Source: Thalassospira xiamenensis M-5 = DSM 17429 (lineage in GTDB: Bacteria; Pseudomonadota; Alphaproteobacteria; Rhodospirillales; Thalassospiraceae). Taken from it: DNA of 64,000 nt. The stretch is taken from the NCBI RefSeq assembly GCF_000300235.2, contig NZ_CP004388.1:1283501-1347500 (forward strand), given 5' to 3'. Positions 36,745 to 44,318 of the stretch are shown piece after piece (position 1 is the first letter of the stretch; each line of letters begins with the position of its first letter). The notes below the pieces were generated by a model, which was not told the DNA's origin, did no database searches, and worked only from the letters and a program-made list of their open reading frames with translations. Position numbers and translations under genes: made by a program.

Positions 36745-37164
36745 CTACTCACAGCATGCCTTTCCCTGTGGTTGGGGGACCGGGGTGGTGGAGGATGCCG
36801 TGCGGGTCTGGGTTGCATCCCGGCTGGCAAGGATATGCTGGGTCACATCCATCCATGCCTCGGTCGCGACCCGGAATGCATCGCGCCCCTTGTTGGTCAG
36901 TTCGTAAACCTTGCGCTGGCGGCCCTGAACGACTTCGGGGTGCGATGTAAGGTATCCACCGGCCTCGAATTCGTTCAGAACCGGATAGACGGTTCCTTCG
37001 GAAGGGGAACAGCAGCCATTGGTGGTTTTTTCGACGGCCTGAACGACCTCGTAGCCATGCATCGGCTTGCGATGCAAAACGCACAGCACGAAAAACTTCG
37101 ACAAGGACATTTTGATTGTGCCTTGCCAATAGGAACGGTCAGTATAATCGGCAATCTGTTTCAC
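36745..37164 (-). CDS. PadR-family transcriptional regulator with paired cysteines
   Basis: 139 aa from GTG at 37164; an ATG at 37110 is an alternative. The first is preferred because the residues QIADYTDRSYWQGTIKM before that ATG look like conserved coding sequence, and the promoter places the transcript start near 37189. Seen: winged-helix core LSKFFVLCVLHRKPMHGYEV, then SEGTVYPVLNEFEAGGYL (the PadR recognition and wing region) and GRQRKVYELTNKGRDAF. Unusual: a CysCys pair at 51-52 just before the recognition helix, a second at 137-138 near the C-terminal end, and Cys28. This suggests thiol, metal or metalloid sensing (inference). It probably represses itself and the adjacent MFS gene through the shared palindrome. 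Confidence 0.88.
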   Translation of the reverse strand: MKQIADYTDRSYWQGTIKMSLSKFFVLCVLHRKPMHGYEVVQAVEKTTNGCCSPSEGTVYPVLNEFEAGGYLTSHPEVVQGRQRKVYELTNKGRDAFRVATEAWMDVTQHILASRDATQTRTASSTTPVPQPQGKACCE

Positions 37165-37195
37165 GTCGGTGTTTCCGGCTGGTTTGACGGCGCGA

Positions 37196-37224
37196 ACGGT
37201 ATACCTCGATGGTCGAGGTGTCAA
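37196..37224 (-). promoter_or_regulatory. padR promoter with operator in the spacer (PadR site 1)
   Basis: On the minus strand, TTGACA (37219-37224) is followed by a 17-bp spacer and TACCGT (37196-37201). The palindrome CCTCGA-N3-TCGAGG (37204-37218) fills the spacer, so a bound regulator would block RNA polymerase. The same palindrome occurs before the MFS gene. Confidence 0.7.
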
Positions 37225-37316
37225 TATTCTTGCCTTATCGCTATAAACCGGTCGATGTTCGTGATAAGTTCCGCGCAAAACCGGTCGCAAGATAATAATA
37301 GGAACATCTGCCCGAT

Positions 37317-38627
37317 ATGGCGTCACTGTTTGAAAGTCAGGCATCCCGGCCCTTGGCCGACAGGCTGCGTCCGGCCAAGCTGGATGAGGTTGTCGGACAG
37401 GGGCATCTGTTCGGGGATGAGGGACCGATCACGCGCATGATCAATACCGGGCGTGTGCCATCGGTCATTCTTTGGGGGCCGCCGGGCTGCGGCAAAACGA
37501 CGCTGGCGCGCCTAATGGCCGATGTTGCCGATATGGCGTTCGAGCCCTTGTCGGCGATCTTTTCCGGGGTGGCGGACCTTCGCAAGGTGTTTGACCGGGC
37601 ACGCGGGCGGCGGGCAACCGGGGCATCGACCCTGTTGTTCATTGATGAAATCCACCGTTTCAACAAGGCACAACAGGACAGCTTCCTGCCGTTTGTTGAA
37701 GACGGCACCATTACCCTGATCGGGGCGACAACCGAAAACCCCTCGTTCGAGCTGAACGCGGCGTTGCTGTCGCGCTGTCAGGTGCTGGTGCTTAAACGGC
37801 TTGATGATCAGGGTCTTGAAGAGCTTCTGGTGCGTGCGGAAAAGGAAATGGGGTTCGAGCTGCCCCTGTCGCCCGAAGCACGGGTAACGCTGCGCGCCAT
37901 GGCCGATGGGGATGGCCGTTATTTGCTGAACCTTGCCGAAGAACTGTTTTTGCTGCCGCCCAGTGACGATGGCCCGCTTGGCGTTGCCGAACTGTCGCGT
38001 ACCGTGCAAAAGCGCATGCCGCTTTATGACAAGGGCGATGACAGTCATTATAACCTGATCAGTGCGCTGCATAAATCGGTGCGCGGGTCGGACCCGGATG
38101 CGGCCCTGTACTGGTTTAATCGGATGCTGGCCGGGGGCGAGGACCCGAAATTCGTCGCGCGCCGCATCACCCGCATGGCGGTCGAGGATATCGGACTTGC
38201 CGATCCGCAGGCGCAGCAGATTTGTGTTGGCGCGTGGGAGACGTATGAACGCCTCGGCAGCCCCGAAGGCGAACTGGCGCTGGCGCAGGCGGTGATCTAT
38301 CTGGCGCTGGCGCCCAAATCAAATGCCGGTTATGCCGCCTATAAACGATCATTGAAGGTCGCGCGCGATACCGGGTCGCTGATGCCGCCGGCCCATATCC
38401 TCAATGCCCCGACCAAGCTGATGAAGGATATCGGCTATGGCAGTGGCTATGCCTATGACCATGATCAGGAAGATGGTTTTTCCGGGCAGAATTATTTTCC
38501 CGATGGCATGCGCCGCCAGAATTTTTACGAACCGGTCGAACGCGGTTTTGAACGTGATTTGAAAAAGCGGGTCGACTATTTCGATAAATTACGCCGGGAA
38601 CGTCAAAAGCAGCGCGGCGAAGACTAA
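37317..38627 (+). CDS. rarA: Replication-associated recombination protein A (RarA/MgsA, AAA+ ATPase)
   Basis: 436 aa. AAA+ clamp-loader-like ATPase that acts at stalled replication forks. Seen: PLADRLRPAKLDEVVGQGHL, Walker A GPPGCGKT (54-61), Walker B LLFIDE (106-111), the sensor-1 region LIGATTENPSFELN, and the C-terminal tetramerisation region with YNLISALHKSVRGSDPDAAL and ALYWFNRML. Full length. It starts about 150 bases from the divergent padR gene. Confidence 0.95.
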   Translation: MASLFESQASRPLADRLRPAKLDEVVGQGHLFGDEGPITRMINTGRVPSVILWGPPGCGKTTLARLMADVADMAFEPLSAIFSGVADLRKVFDRARGRRATGASTLLFIDEIHRFNKAQQDSFLPFVEDGTITLIGATTENPSFELNAALLSRCQVLVLKRLDDQGLEELLVRAEKEMGFELPLSPEARVTLRAMADGDGRYLLNLAEELFLLPPSDDGPLGVAELSRTVQKRMPLYDKGDDSHYNLISALHKSVRGSDPDAALYWFNRMLAGGEDPKFVARRITRMAVEDIGLADPQAQQICVGAWETYERLGSPEGELALAQAVIYLALAPKSNAGYAAYKRSLKVARDTGSLMPPAHILNAPTKLMKDIGYGSGYAYDHDQEDGFSGQNYFPDGMRRQNFYEPVERGFERDLKKRVDYFDKLRRERQKQRGED

Positions 38628-38746
38628 TCGGCAGGTGTGTTGTTCTCTTTTGGTCAACAATCTGGTGAAAAGACATCGGATAATCATCGTCATGGAAACT
38701 GTTAAAGTCGGGGTAACAGAAACAAACCCGGACTTGGAGAATTCAC

Positions 38747-39352
38747 ATGACTTCGATCCTGCATATCAATGCCTCGGTTAACGGCGAAAATTCCAATTCG
38801 CGTCAGATCGCATCAAAGCTGATCGAACGTATTGTTGCCGCAACTCCGGCTGCCAATGTTGTTGAACGTGACCTGAACGACAAATCGATCCCGGCCCTGA
38901 CCGGCGAGATTGTCGGCGCGTTCTATACCCCGGCTGAAAACCGTACCGAGGCACAGAAAGACGTGATCGCCGTTTCCGACAAACTGGTTGCCGAGCTTCA
39001 GGCATCCGACGTCGTTGTGATCGGTGCGCCGATGTATAATTTCTCGGTCCCGTCGACGCTTAAGGCCTGGGTTGACCTGATCGCCCGTGTCGGTGTGACC
39101 TTCAACTACACTGAAAATGGCCCGAAAGGCCTGCTTGAAGGCAAGAAAGCCTATATCGTTGTTGCCACCGGCGGTGTTCCGGTCAACAGCCCGGCCGATT
39201 TCGCGACCCCGTATCTGAAACAGGTTCTTGGTTTCGTCGGTATTTCCGATATTGACGTTATCGATGCATCCGGTTTCGCGGTAAACGCCGAAGAAGCCAT
39301 GGAACGTGCGATTGCCAATGTGGCTGCTGCACCGCTTCCGACGGCGGCATAA
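38747..39352 (+). CDS. azoR: FMN-dependent NADH-azoreductase
   Basis: 201 aa. Flavodoxin-like quinone/azo reductase in the cytoplasm. Seen: the FMN phosphate loop region HINASVNGENSNSRQIASKL, the active-site segment APMYNFSVPSTLKAWVDLIA followed by RVGVTFNYTENGPKGLL, and VATGGVP. GGAG (38734-38737) lies 9 bases before ATG. A long hairpin terminator follows, so it is monocistronic. Physiological role is probably quinone reduction; the azo substrate name is only the family label. Confidence 0.93.
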   Translation: MTSILHINASVNGENSNSRQIASKLIERIVAATPAANVVERDLNDKSIPALTGEIVGAFYTPAENRTEAQKDVIAVSDKLVAELQASDVVVIGAPMYNFSVPSTLKAWVDLIARVGVTFNYTENGPKGLLEGKKAYIVVATGGVPVNSPADFATPYLKQVLGFVGISDIDVIDASGFAVNAEEAMERAIANVAAAPLPTAA

Positions 39353-39401
39353 CGCCTACCCCTGTTGCATTGCCCGCGGGAAATCGATCATCGCAATCCA
39401 T

Positions 39402-39412
39402 CCCCCCCCCCC
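39402..39412 (+). repeat. Run of 11 C
   Basis: Eleven consecutive C bases in the gap after azoR. It is noncoding, and its length is prone to slippage or sequencing error. Confidence 0.8.
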
Positions 39413-39433
39413 GTTGCGGTCCATTGGTTTCCC

Positions 39434-39470
39434 AAAAATGCCCGAACGAGCATCTCGTTTGGGCATTTTC
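39434..39470 (+). terminator. Bidirectional-type terminator after azoR
   Basis: A 16-bp stem AAAATGCCCGAACGAG (39435-39450) / CTCGTTTGGGCATTTT (39454-39469) with one wobble and loop CAT, with an A-run before and T-run at the end. Confidence 0.85.
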
Positions 39471-39563
39471 GTATTTGTTAACTTGACGAATTACAGGAAT
39501 TAACCGGTATTTAGGGAGTCTTGCGTTACAGCAGGGCACGCAAAACGGGAACGGGGAATTTTT

Positions 39564-40091
39564 GTGAAACGCGTAGCGATTGTACTGGCATGGCTTCTGT
39601 TTGTCGGCGGACTGACATTTGCCGTAATCCGTTTCAGCGGATTGCTCGACAGTATGCTGATGGCAGATGAGCCGGCAGACATCAGTCTGGGACCGGATAT
39701 CGACCTGCCGCAATCACCGACCTATTTCCTGATCTGCCCGCCGGATGCCTGCCCATCGACCGATCGCAACGTGCCAAGCCCGGTATTCGATGCATCGCCC
39801 GATACCGTCGCAACCGCCTTGCAGGCAACCGCGGGCGCACAAGGCATGAAACTTGTCGAGGGGAATGGATTGGCGCTTGAATTGCGCTTCCTTGCCCGGA
39901 CGCCTGTTTTCCGTTTTCCCGACTGGGTTGATGTCAAGGTCATTCCCGGTGAAAATGGCGGCAGCCGCGTTTTTGCCTATTCCCGATCCGTCTATGGCAG
40001 TGACGATTTCGGCCAGAATGAAAAACGCCTGAAATCATGGATGGCGGCAACCGTCGCCCTGATTGGCCGGCAGGCCGCGCCGCAGAACTGA
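39564..40091 (+). CDS. DUF1499 family protein with N-terminal membrane anchor
   Basis: 175 aa from GTG at 39564, with GGGGA upstream. Seen: one N-terminal hydrophobic helix (about residues 4-25) that is an uncleaved anchor or signal, a CPPDACPS segment resembling the NCVS-like start of DUF1499 domains, and the domain's end pattern PDWVDVKVIPGENGGSRVFA followed by SRSVYGSDDFGQNEKRLKSW. Function of the family is unknown to me. It lies between the azoR terminator and crcB with a 101-base gap. Confidence 0.75.
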   Translation: MKRVAIVLAWLLFVGGLTFAVIRFSGLLDSMLMADEPADISLGPDIDLPQSPTYFLICPPDACPSTDRNVPSPVFDASPDTVATALQATAGAQGMKLVEGNGLALELRFLARTPVFRFPDWVDVKVIPGENGGSRVFAYSRSVYGSDDFGQNEKRLKSWMAATVALIGRQAAPQN

Positions 40092-40192
40092 TTGTTCGTT
40101 TGCGACGGGGTTTGGTTGGTGTACCGGAATGCGACCCGCCCATGATGTTTTCACACGTGACTTTTCAGAACTGAAAGACTAGGTTCCGCGCC

Positions 40193-40585
40193 ATGCAATT
40201 TTCACCGTTGTTTATCGCATCCATCGCATTGGGCGGGGCTATCGGGGCGGTTGCCCGATATGGTGTTTCTGCCCTGATGGGCGCGACACTTGGTCATGGA
40301 TTTCCATGGGGGACTTTGACGGTCAATATCGTCGGCTCCTTCCTGATGGGGCTTCTGATCGAGCTTTCGGCGGTCAAGCTGTCGCTCAGTCCTGAAATGC
40401 GGGCCTTCCTTGTGACCGGCTTTCTGGGGGCGTTTACAACGTTTTCGACTTTTTCGCTCGATGTCGCGACCTTATATGAACGCGGTAATATCGGCCTTTC
40501 GGGCCTTTATGTCGCGGTTTCGGTCTGCGTTGGCATCGCAGCATTGTTCGGCGCAATCGCGCTGGTAAGGGGAGTTCTGCAATGA
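40193..40585 (+). CDS. crcB: Fluoride channel CrcB/Fluc
   Basis: 130 aa, four hydrophobic spans. Dual-topology dimeric channel that exports fluoride. Seen: GGAIGAVARYGVSALMG, NIVGSFLMGLLIE (conserved Asn of the pore) and TGFLGAFTTFSTFSLDV (the Phe/Thr/Ser-rich pore signature). No fluoride riboswitch is recognised in the 100 bases before it. Its stop overlaps the next gene by four bases (ATGA at 40582-40585). Confidence 0.95.
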   Translation: MQFSPLFIASIALGGAIGAVARYGVSALMGATLGHGFPWGTLTVNIVGSFLMGLLIELSAVKLSLSPEMRAFLVTGFLGAFTTFSTFSLDVATLYERGNIGLSGLYVAVSVCVGIAALFGAIALVRGVLQ

Positions 40586-41679
40586 GTGGCGTCACTCTGC
40601 GCAAGGTTAAGAATGACGAAGCCGAAATGCGGCTGGATCGCTGGTTCAAACGGAACTGCCCGGAATTTACCTTTGGGCAGGTTCAGAAGTTCCTGCGGGG
40701 TGGTCAGATCCGTGTTGATGGCAAACGTGCCAAGGCCGGTCAGCGCCTTGAGCCCGGTCAGGAAGTCCGTGTTCCCCCCGCGCCGGTCATGTCGGGCGGC
40801 GGTATGGGGCCATGGGCGGAGGGCAATTACGATGCGGCCAATGCGGCCCAGCATGTAAAATCCGGCCCGGCCAAATCGAACGCGACCGAGGAAGAACTTC
40901 AGGCGTTGCGCGATTCCGTCATTTTCTATGACGAGGTGGTTCTGGCGATCAACAAGCCCGCCGGTCTGGCGGTGCAGGGCGGGACCAATACCGACCTTCA
41001 TGTTGATGGCATGCTTGATGCGTTAAAGCTTGATAGCAAGGAACGCCCGAAACTGGTGCATCGTCTTGATAAAGACACCAGCGGCGTGCTGTTGCTTGCA
41101 CGGTCGGCATCGGCGGCCAATGCCCTGACCAAGGCATTCAAGGACAAGACCACGCGGAAATTGTACTGGGCGATTGTTACCGGTGCGCCCGATGAACGCG
41201 AAGGTCTGATTGATGCCCCGCTTGCCAAACATGGCGGCAAGGGCGGTGAAAAGATGGTCATCGACGAAAAAGAAGGCAAATCCGCCCAGACGATCTATCG
41301 TCAGTTGGCCCGTGCCGGACGCCGTGCGGCGTGGCTTGCCCTGTCGCCGCTGACCGGTCGTACCCACCAGCTGCGCGCGCATTGTCAGGCGATAGAATGC
41401 CCGATCCTTGGCGATGGTAAATATGGCGGGGCCAAAGCGTTTCTTGATGGACTGTCAAACCAGATGCATCTGCATGCGCGCGCGATTGACTTTCCCCATC
41501 CGGTGACCGGCCATCGCGTCGTGATCGAAGCCCCGGTGCCCGAACATTTCAGCGCAACCATCAAAGCGTTGAACTTTGATCCGAAAACGCCAACCAAATT
41601 CCTGACGCCGGAAATCCACCGGGAAAAGGAAATCAAACCGAAACCCAAGGCAAAGCCGTCCCGGTTGCGTAAAAGATAA
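40582..41679 (+). CDS. RluA-family (RluC/D-like) 23S rRNA pseudouridine synthase
   Basis: 365 aa. Seen: an N-terminal S4 RNA-binding domain (about 16-65, MRLDRWFKRNCPEFTFGQVQ), then the synthase domain with NKPAGLAVQGG, the catalytic HRLDKDTSG motif (Asp163 by family analogy), and TGRTHQLRAHCQAIECPILG. The C-terminus is a Lys/Arg/Pro tail (KPKPKAKPSRLRKR) that probably binds RNA. Translationally coupled to crcB, an alphaproteobacterial pairing I have seen before. RluC (positions 955/2504/2580) is the most likely type, not proven. Confidence 0.92.
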   Translation: MSGVTLRKVKNDEAEMRLDRWFKRNCPEFTFGQVQKFLRGGQIRVDGKRAKAGQRLEPGQEVRVPPAPVMSGGGMGPWAEGNYDAANAAQHVKSGPAKSNATEEELQALRDSVIFYDEVVLAINKPAGLAVQGGTNTDLHVDGMLDALKLDSKERPKLVHRLDKDTSGVLLLARSASAANALTKAFKDKTTRKLYWAIVTGAPDEREGLIDAPLAKHGGKGGEKMVIDEKEGKSAQTIYRQLARAGRRAAWLALSPLTGRTHQLRAHCQAIECPILGDGKYGGAKAFLDGLSNQMHLHARAIDFPHPVTGHRVVIEAPVPEHFSATIKALNFDPKTPTKFLTPEIHREKEIKPKPKAKPSRLRKR

Positions 41680-41705
41680 CGGATGCGGTCAGTGTCCGAA
41701 ACGCG

Positions 41706-41733
41706 AAAAGCCGACGCAGTGCGTCGGCTTTTT
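41706..41733 (+). terminator. Bidirectional terminator between the pseudouridine synthase and the small minus-strand gene
   Basis: Perfect 12-bp stem AAAAGCCGACGC (41706-41717) / GCGTCGGCTTTT (41721-41732) with loop AGT and T-runs in both directions. It serves the plus-strand synthase and the minus-strand gene ending at 41768. Confidence 0.9.
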
Positions 41734-41767
41734 CGTCCCTGTCAACGGCGTTGATGACAATCGATCT

Positions 41768-42040
41768 TTAAGGGCGCGCGACCATTTTGTCGAAGCGGTT
41801 GATAAACGCATCATGAACCCGGCGCAGATGTTGGGCGTGGACCGTATTTCCCGTACGTTCGCACATTTCCGCCTGGCTTTTGATCATAATAGCAATCCGT
41901 TTGCGCCCCCGTGGGGTGTGCACCATGCTTTCGCCTTCCTCAAGGGCGGTCAGAAGGGGGATGTGTTCACACTCGGCAATCGCGAGGATTTCCTCCTCGC
42001 TCAGATCGCTGAAATCGATGCAGTCCCGAAGTGTGAGCAT
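41768..42040 (-). CDS. Conserved hypothetical protein, small helical, alphaproteobacterial
   Basis: 90 aa. Start at 42040 (MLTLRDCIDFSDLSEEEILA) has GGAGG 7 bases upstream; a frame extension of 12 codons lacks support. The N-terminus DCIDFSDLSEEEILAIAECE resembles a small family of alphaproteobacterial proteins of unknown function. The rest is helical and basic (RGRKRIAIMIKSQAEMCERT), with no signal peptide and no membrane span. It stands alone between a terminator and a divergent HAD phosphatase gene. Confidence 0.75.
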   Translation of the reverse strand: MLTLRDCIDFSDLSEEEILAIAECEHIPLLTALEEGESMVHTPRGRKRIAIMIKSQAEMCERTGNTVHAQHLRRVHDAFINRFDKMVARP

Positions 42041-42243
42041 GTTCAGCCTCCGCAGTTTGCGTGCTAACAGAATCATCCTAACCCTACCTTGGGGTGTTCG
42101 AAAGTGTGTTGAAATTTACCATTGGTTTCCATTGCTTGCCGCAGAGCAAAAAATGCGTCGACTTTGCATGGGCTAGAGACTCGATCTTTGGCGGACTTTG
42201 GAATAATCTCCGCCGCGATATGAACAGAACTGGATGACTTTTG

Positions 42244-42942
42244 ATGGCGAACGATCCGCTCAGGCTTGTGGTTTTTGATTGTGACGGTACGCTGGTTGAT
42301 AGCCAGCATGCTATTGCGCATTGCATGGATCATGCCTTTGCCGCACATGACCTTGATTGCCCCGGCCTTGAAAAGACACGTACCATCATCGGTCTGAGCC
42401 TGCCTGAAGCAATCCGCAAGCTTGCCGCACCGGGCATGATCGATGACGCAATTATTGAAGGCGTCACCGCGGCCTATAAGGCGGCATTCTTTGAATTGCG
42501 CCAGACCCCGGATTTTTACGAGCCGCTTTTCCCCGGTGTGCGCGAAATGCTGGCCGCACTGGATACGCGCAACTGGCTTTTGGGGGTTGCGACGGGCAAG
42601 GCGCGCCGCGGGCTTGATGCCGTTCTGGCGCGCAACGCACTTGAAGGCCGGTTCGTTACCCTTCAGACATGCGACAATCATCCGTCCAAACCCCATCCGT
42701 CGATGTTGCACGCCGCCATGGATGAAACCGGCGTGGATGCACCCAATGCGGTGATCATTGGCGATACCGCCTATGATATCGAAATGGGCCGGGCGGCGGG
42801 GATGCTGTCGATTGGTGTCAGTTGGGGCTATCACGATATTGAAACGCTGAACAAGGCCGGGGCGCATGCCGTGATTGATCATTTCGATCAGCTGCCCGGA
42901 TTGCTGGAAACCATGTGGGGAACTGGCCGCGATGCTGCCTGA
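42244..42942 (+). CDS. HAD-superfamily phosphatase, Gph-like (subfamily IA)
   Basis: 232 aa. Seen: motif I FDCDGTLVDS with nucleophile Asp12 and Asp14, a helical cap, motif II VATGK, motif III Lys in SKPHPSM, and motif IV VIIGDTAYDIEMGRAAG. Overall shape matches phosphoglycolate-phosphatase-like enzymes; true substrate unknown. ATG at 42244 is preceded by an in-frame TTG. The next gene starts 11 bases before its stop, so the two are coupled. Confidence 0.88.
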   Translation: MANDPLRLVVFDCDGTLVDSQHAIAHCMDHAFAAHDLDCPGLEKTRTIIGLSLPEAIRKLAAPGMIDDAIIEGVTAAYKAAFFELRQTPDFYEPLFPGVREMLAALDTRNWLLGVATGKARRGLDAVLARNALEGRFVTLQTCDNHPSKPHPSMLHAAMDETGVDAPNAVIIGDTAYDIEMGRAAGMLSIGVSWGYHDIETLNKAGAHAVIDHFDQLPGLLETMWGTGRDAA

Positions 42943-43417
42943 AGCCGATCACAAAGATGACGACCTGAAACCGATCCGGGTGAAAATCACCGTTCCGGTC
43001 GAACCGGAATACGCGTTCGAGGCATTCACCAATGGCTTTGGCAATTGGTGGCCGACCGACAGCCATTCGCTGGCGCGTGAAAACTGCAAATCGGTCGAAA
43101 TCAATCCGGGCCTTGGCGGCAAGATTGTCGAGCATGCCAAGGGCCGCGATCCGGTGGTCTGGGGCACTGTCGATATCTGGCAGGCAGGCGAACATGTTGC
43201 CTTTACCTGGCATCCGGGCTGGGAAGAAGGGGCTTATACCCGCATCAGTGTCACGTTCGAACAGAATGCCTTTGGCCGTTGCGTGATCCGGCTCAAGCAC
43301 TGGGACTGGAAAAATCTGGGCGAAATCGCCCCGATGGTCCGCGACGGCTATGAAAGCGGCTGGAAATATGTTTTCGAACAGTGCTTTGCCAATTACCTGA
43401 CGGCCAAGCGGCACTGA
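42932..43417 (+). CDS. SRPBCC/AHSA1-like domain protein
   Basis: 161 aa. Start at 42932 (MLPEADHKDDDLKPIRVKIT) overlaps the preceding HAD gene by 11 bases, with GGGGA upstream. Seen: the START-like ligand-fold pattern PVEPEYAFEAFTNGFGNWWP, then a beta-rich middle with VVWGTVDIWQAGEHVAFTWH and the long C-terminal helix YESGWKYVFEQCFANYLTAK. Such domains bind hydrophobic ligands or act as Hsp90-activator-like modules; no specific function can be assigned. It converges with a second HAD gene 6 bases away. Confidence 0.85.
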   Translation: MLPEADHKDDDLKPIRVKITVPVEPEYAFEAFTNGFGNWWPTDSHSLARENCKSVEINPGLGGKIVEHAKGRDPVVWGTVDIWQAGEHVAFTWHPGWEEGAYTRISVTFEQNAFGRCVIRLKHWDWKNLGEIAPMVRDGYESGWKYVFEQCFANYLTAKRH

Positions 43418-43423
43418 CTGCTT

Positions 43424-44038
43424 TTAAAGCAGGCCATATTCCATCAAATCACGGCGCAGGCGGATCGGATCGCGGAACCAGTGGGTGGCAAAGCCCATTT
43501 CACGCGCCTGCTGAATATTCTTTTCACTGTCGTCGATAAACAGGGTTTCGCGCGGATCAAGTTTGAAGCGCGCGGCGGTAAGATCGAAAATCTGCGGGTC
43601 GGGCTTGGCCAGTTTTTCCTGACCCGAGACCAGAATGCCTTCGAAATGGCTTAGGAAACCGAACCGTTCAATCGCGTGCGGCCAGGTATCCGCCGACCAG
43701 TTGGTCAGCGCAAACAAACGCACATTGCCGCGTGATTTCAGTTCTTCAAGAATATGTACGGTGCGGTCAATCGACCTCTTCATCATTTCCGGCCAGCGGT
43801 CCATCCATGCCGCGATCTGGTCGCTATATTCCGGATAGCGATGCTGAAGATCGGGGATCGATTTGGCAAAGCGAAGCGCACCCTTGTCATGCAGGAAATT
43901 CCAGTGCGGATGACAGATTTCTGTCAGGAAACGTTCCATTTCGGCATCATCTTTGAAAATCTTGCGATACAGATGCCGTGGATCCCAATCGACCAGAACG
44001 CCGCCCAGATCAAAAAGAACCGTTTCGATAGTACGCAT
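43424..44038 (-). CDS. HAD-superfamily hydrolase, IA variant 3 type
   Basis: 204 aa. Start at 44038 has GAGGAAA upstream; a much longer frame extension has no coding character. Seen: motif I FDLGGVLVDWDP (Asp10), cap helices, motif II ALTNWS, motif III with Lys in EKLAKPDPQIF, motif IV LFIDDSEKNIQQA. This pattern fits sugar-phosphate or haloacid-dehalogenase-like phosphatases (YihX-like); substrate unknown. A palindrome CTGCTTT-T-AAAGCAG at 43418-43432 spans its stop. Confidence 0.88.
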   Translation of the reverse strand: MRTIETVLFDLGGVLVDWDPRHLYRKIFKDDAEMERFLTEICHPHWNFLHDKGALRFAKSIPDLQHRYPEYSDQIAAWMDRWPEMMKRSIDRTVHILEELKSRGNVRLFALTNWSADTWPHAIERFGFLSHFEGILVSGQEKLAKPDPQIFDLTAARFKLDPRETLFIDDSEKNIQQAREMGFATHWFRDPIRLRRDLMEYGLL

Positions 44039-44214
44039 GATTTCCTCGGATGATTGGGAACGGGATCGACGTTTGGCTGTTAAAGCAGGCAACAGCAGAC
44101 AGGGCAAGGGGACATTTGCATGACAATTGCCAGGATGGCGGTACAAAGGGTTGATCTGTAACGGGTTTGGGTGCGTACTCTTTTGGGGTAACAGGGATTT
44201 ATGACGCGAGTGTG

Positions 44215-44241
44215 ATTTGCAAATTCTTCGCATCTTGCGAA
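44215..44241. promoter_or_regulatory. Paired inverted repeats in the divergent gap before the dienelactone hydrolase gene
   Basis: ATTTGCAAAT (44215-44224, perfect 10-base palindrome) is followed directly by TTCGCA-TCT-TGCGAA (44227-44241). The 280-base divergent gap 44039-44318 contains no gene; these are the only clear dyads. Operator function is inference. Confidence 0.4.
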
Positions 44242-44318
44242 ATGATGACGCGAAGAGCATCATGACAAATACAACCTGAAAAAACGCATGATCGTAACAA
44301 GACAGAGGAGGCTTGAAT

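Noticed and set aside
40092..40192. Fluoride (crcB) riboswitch upstream of the fluoride channel gene
   Set aside because: The conserved riboswitch core was not seen in the 100-base gap.
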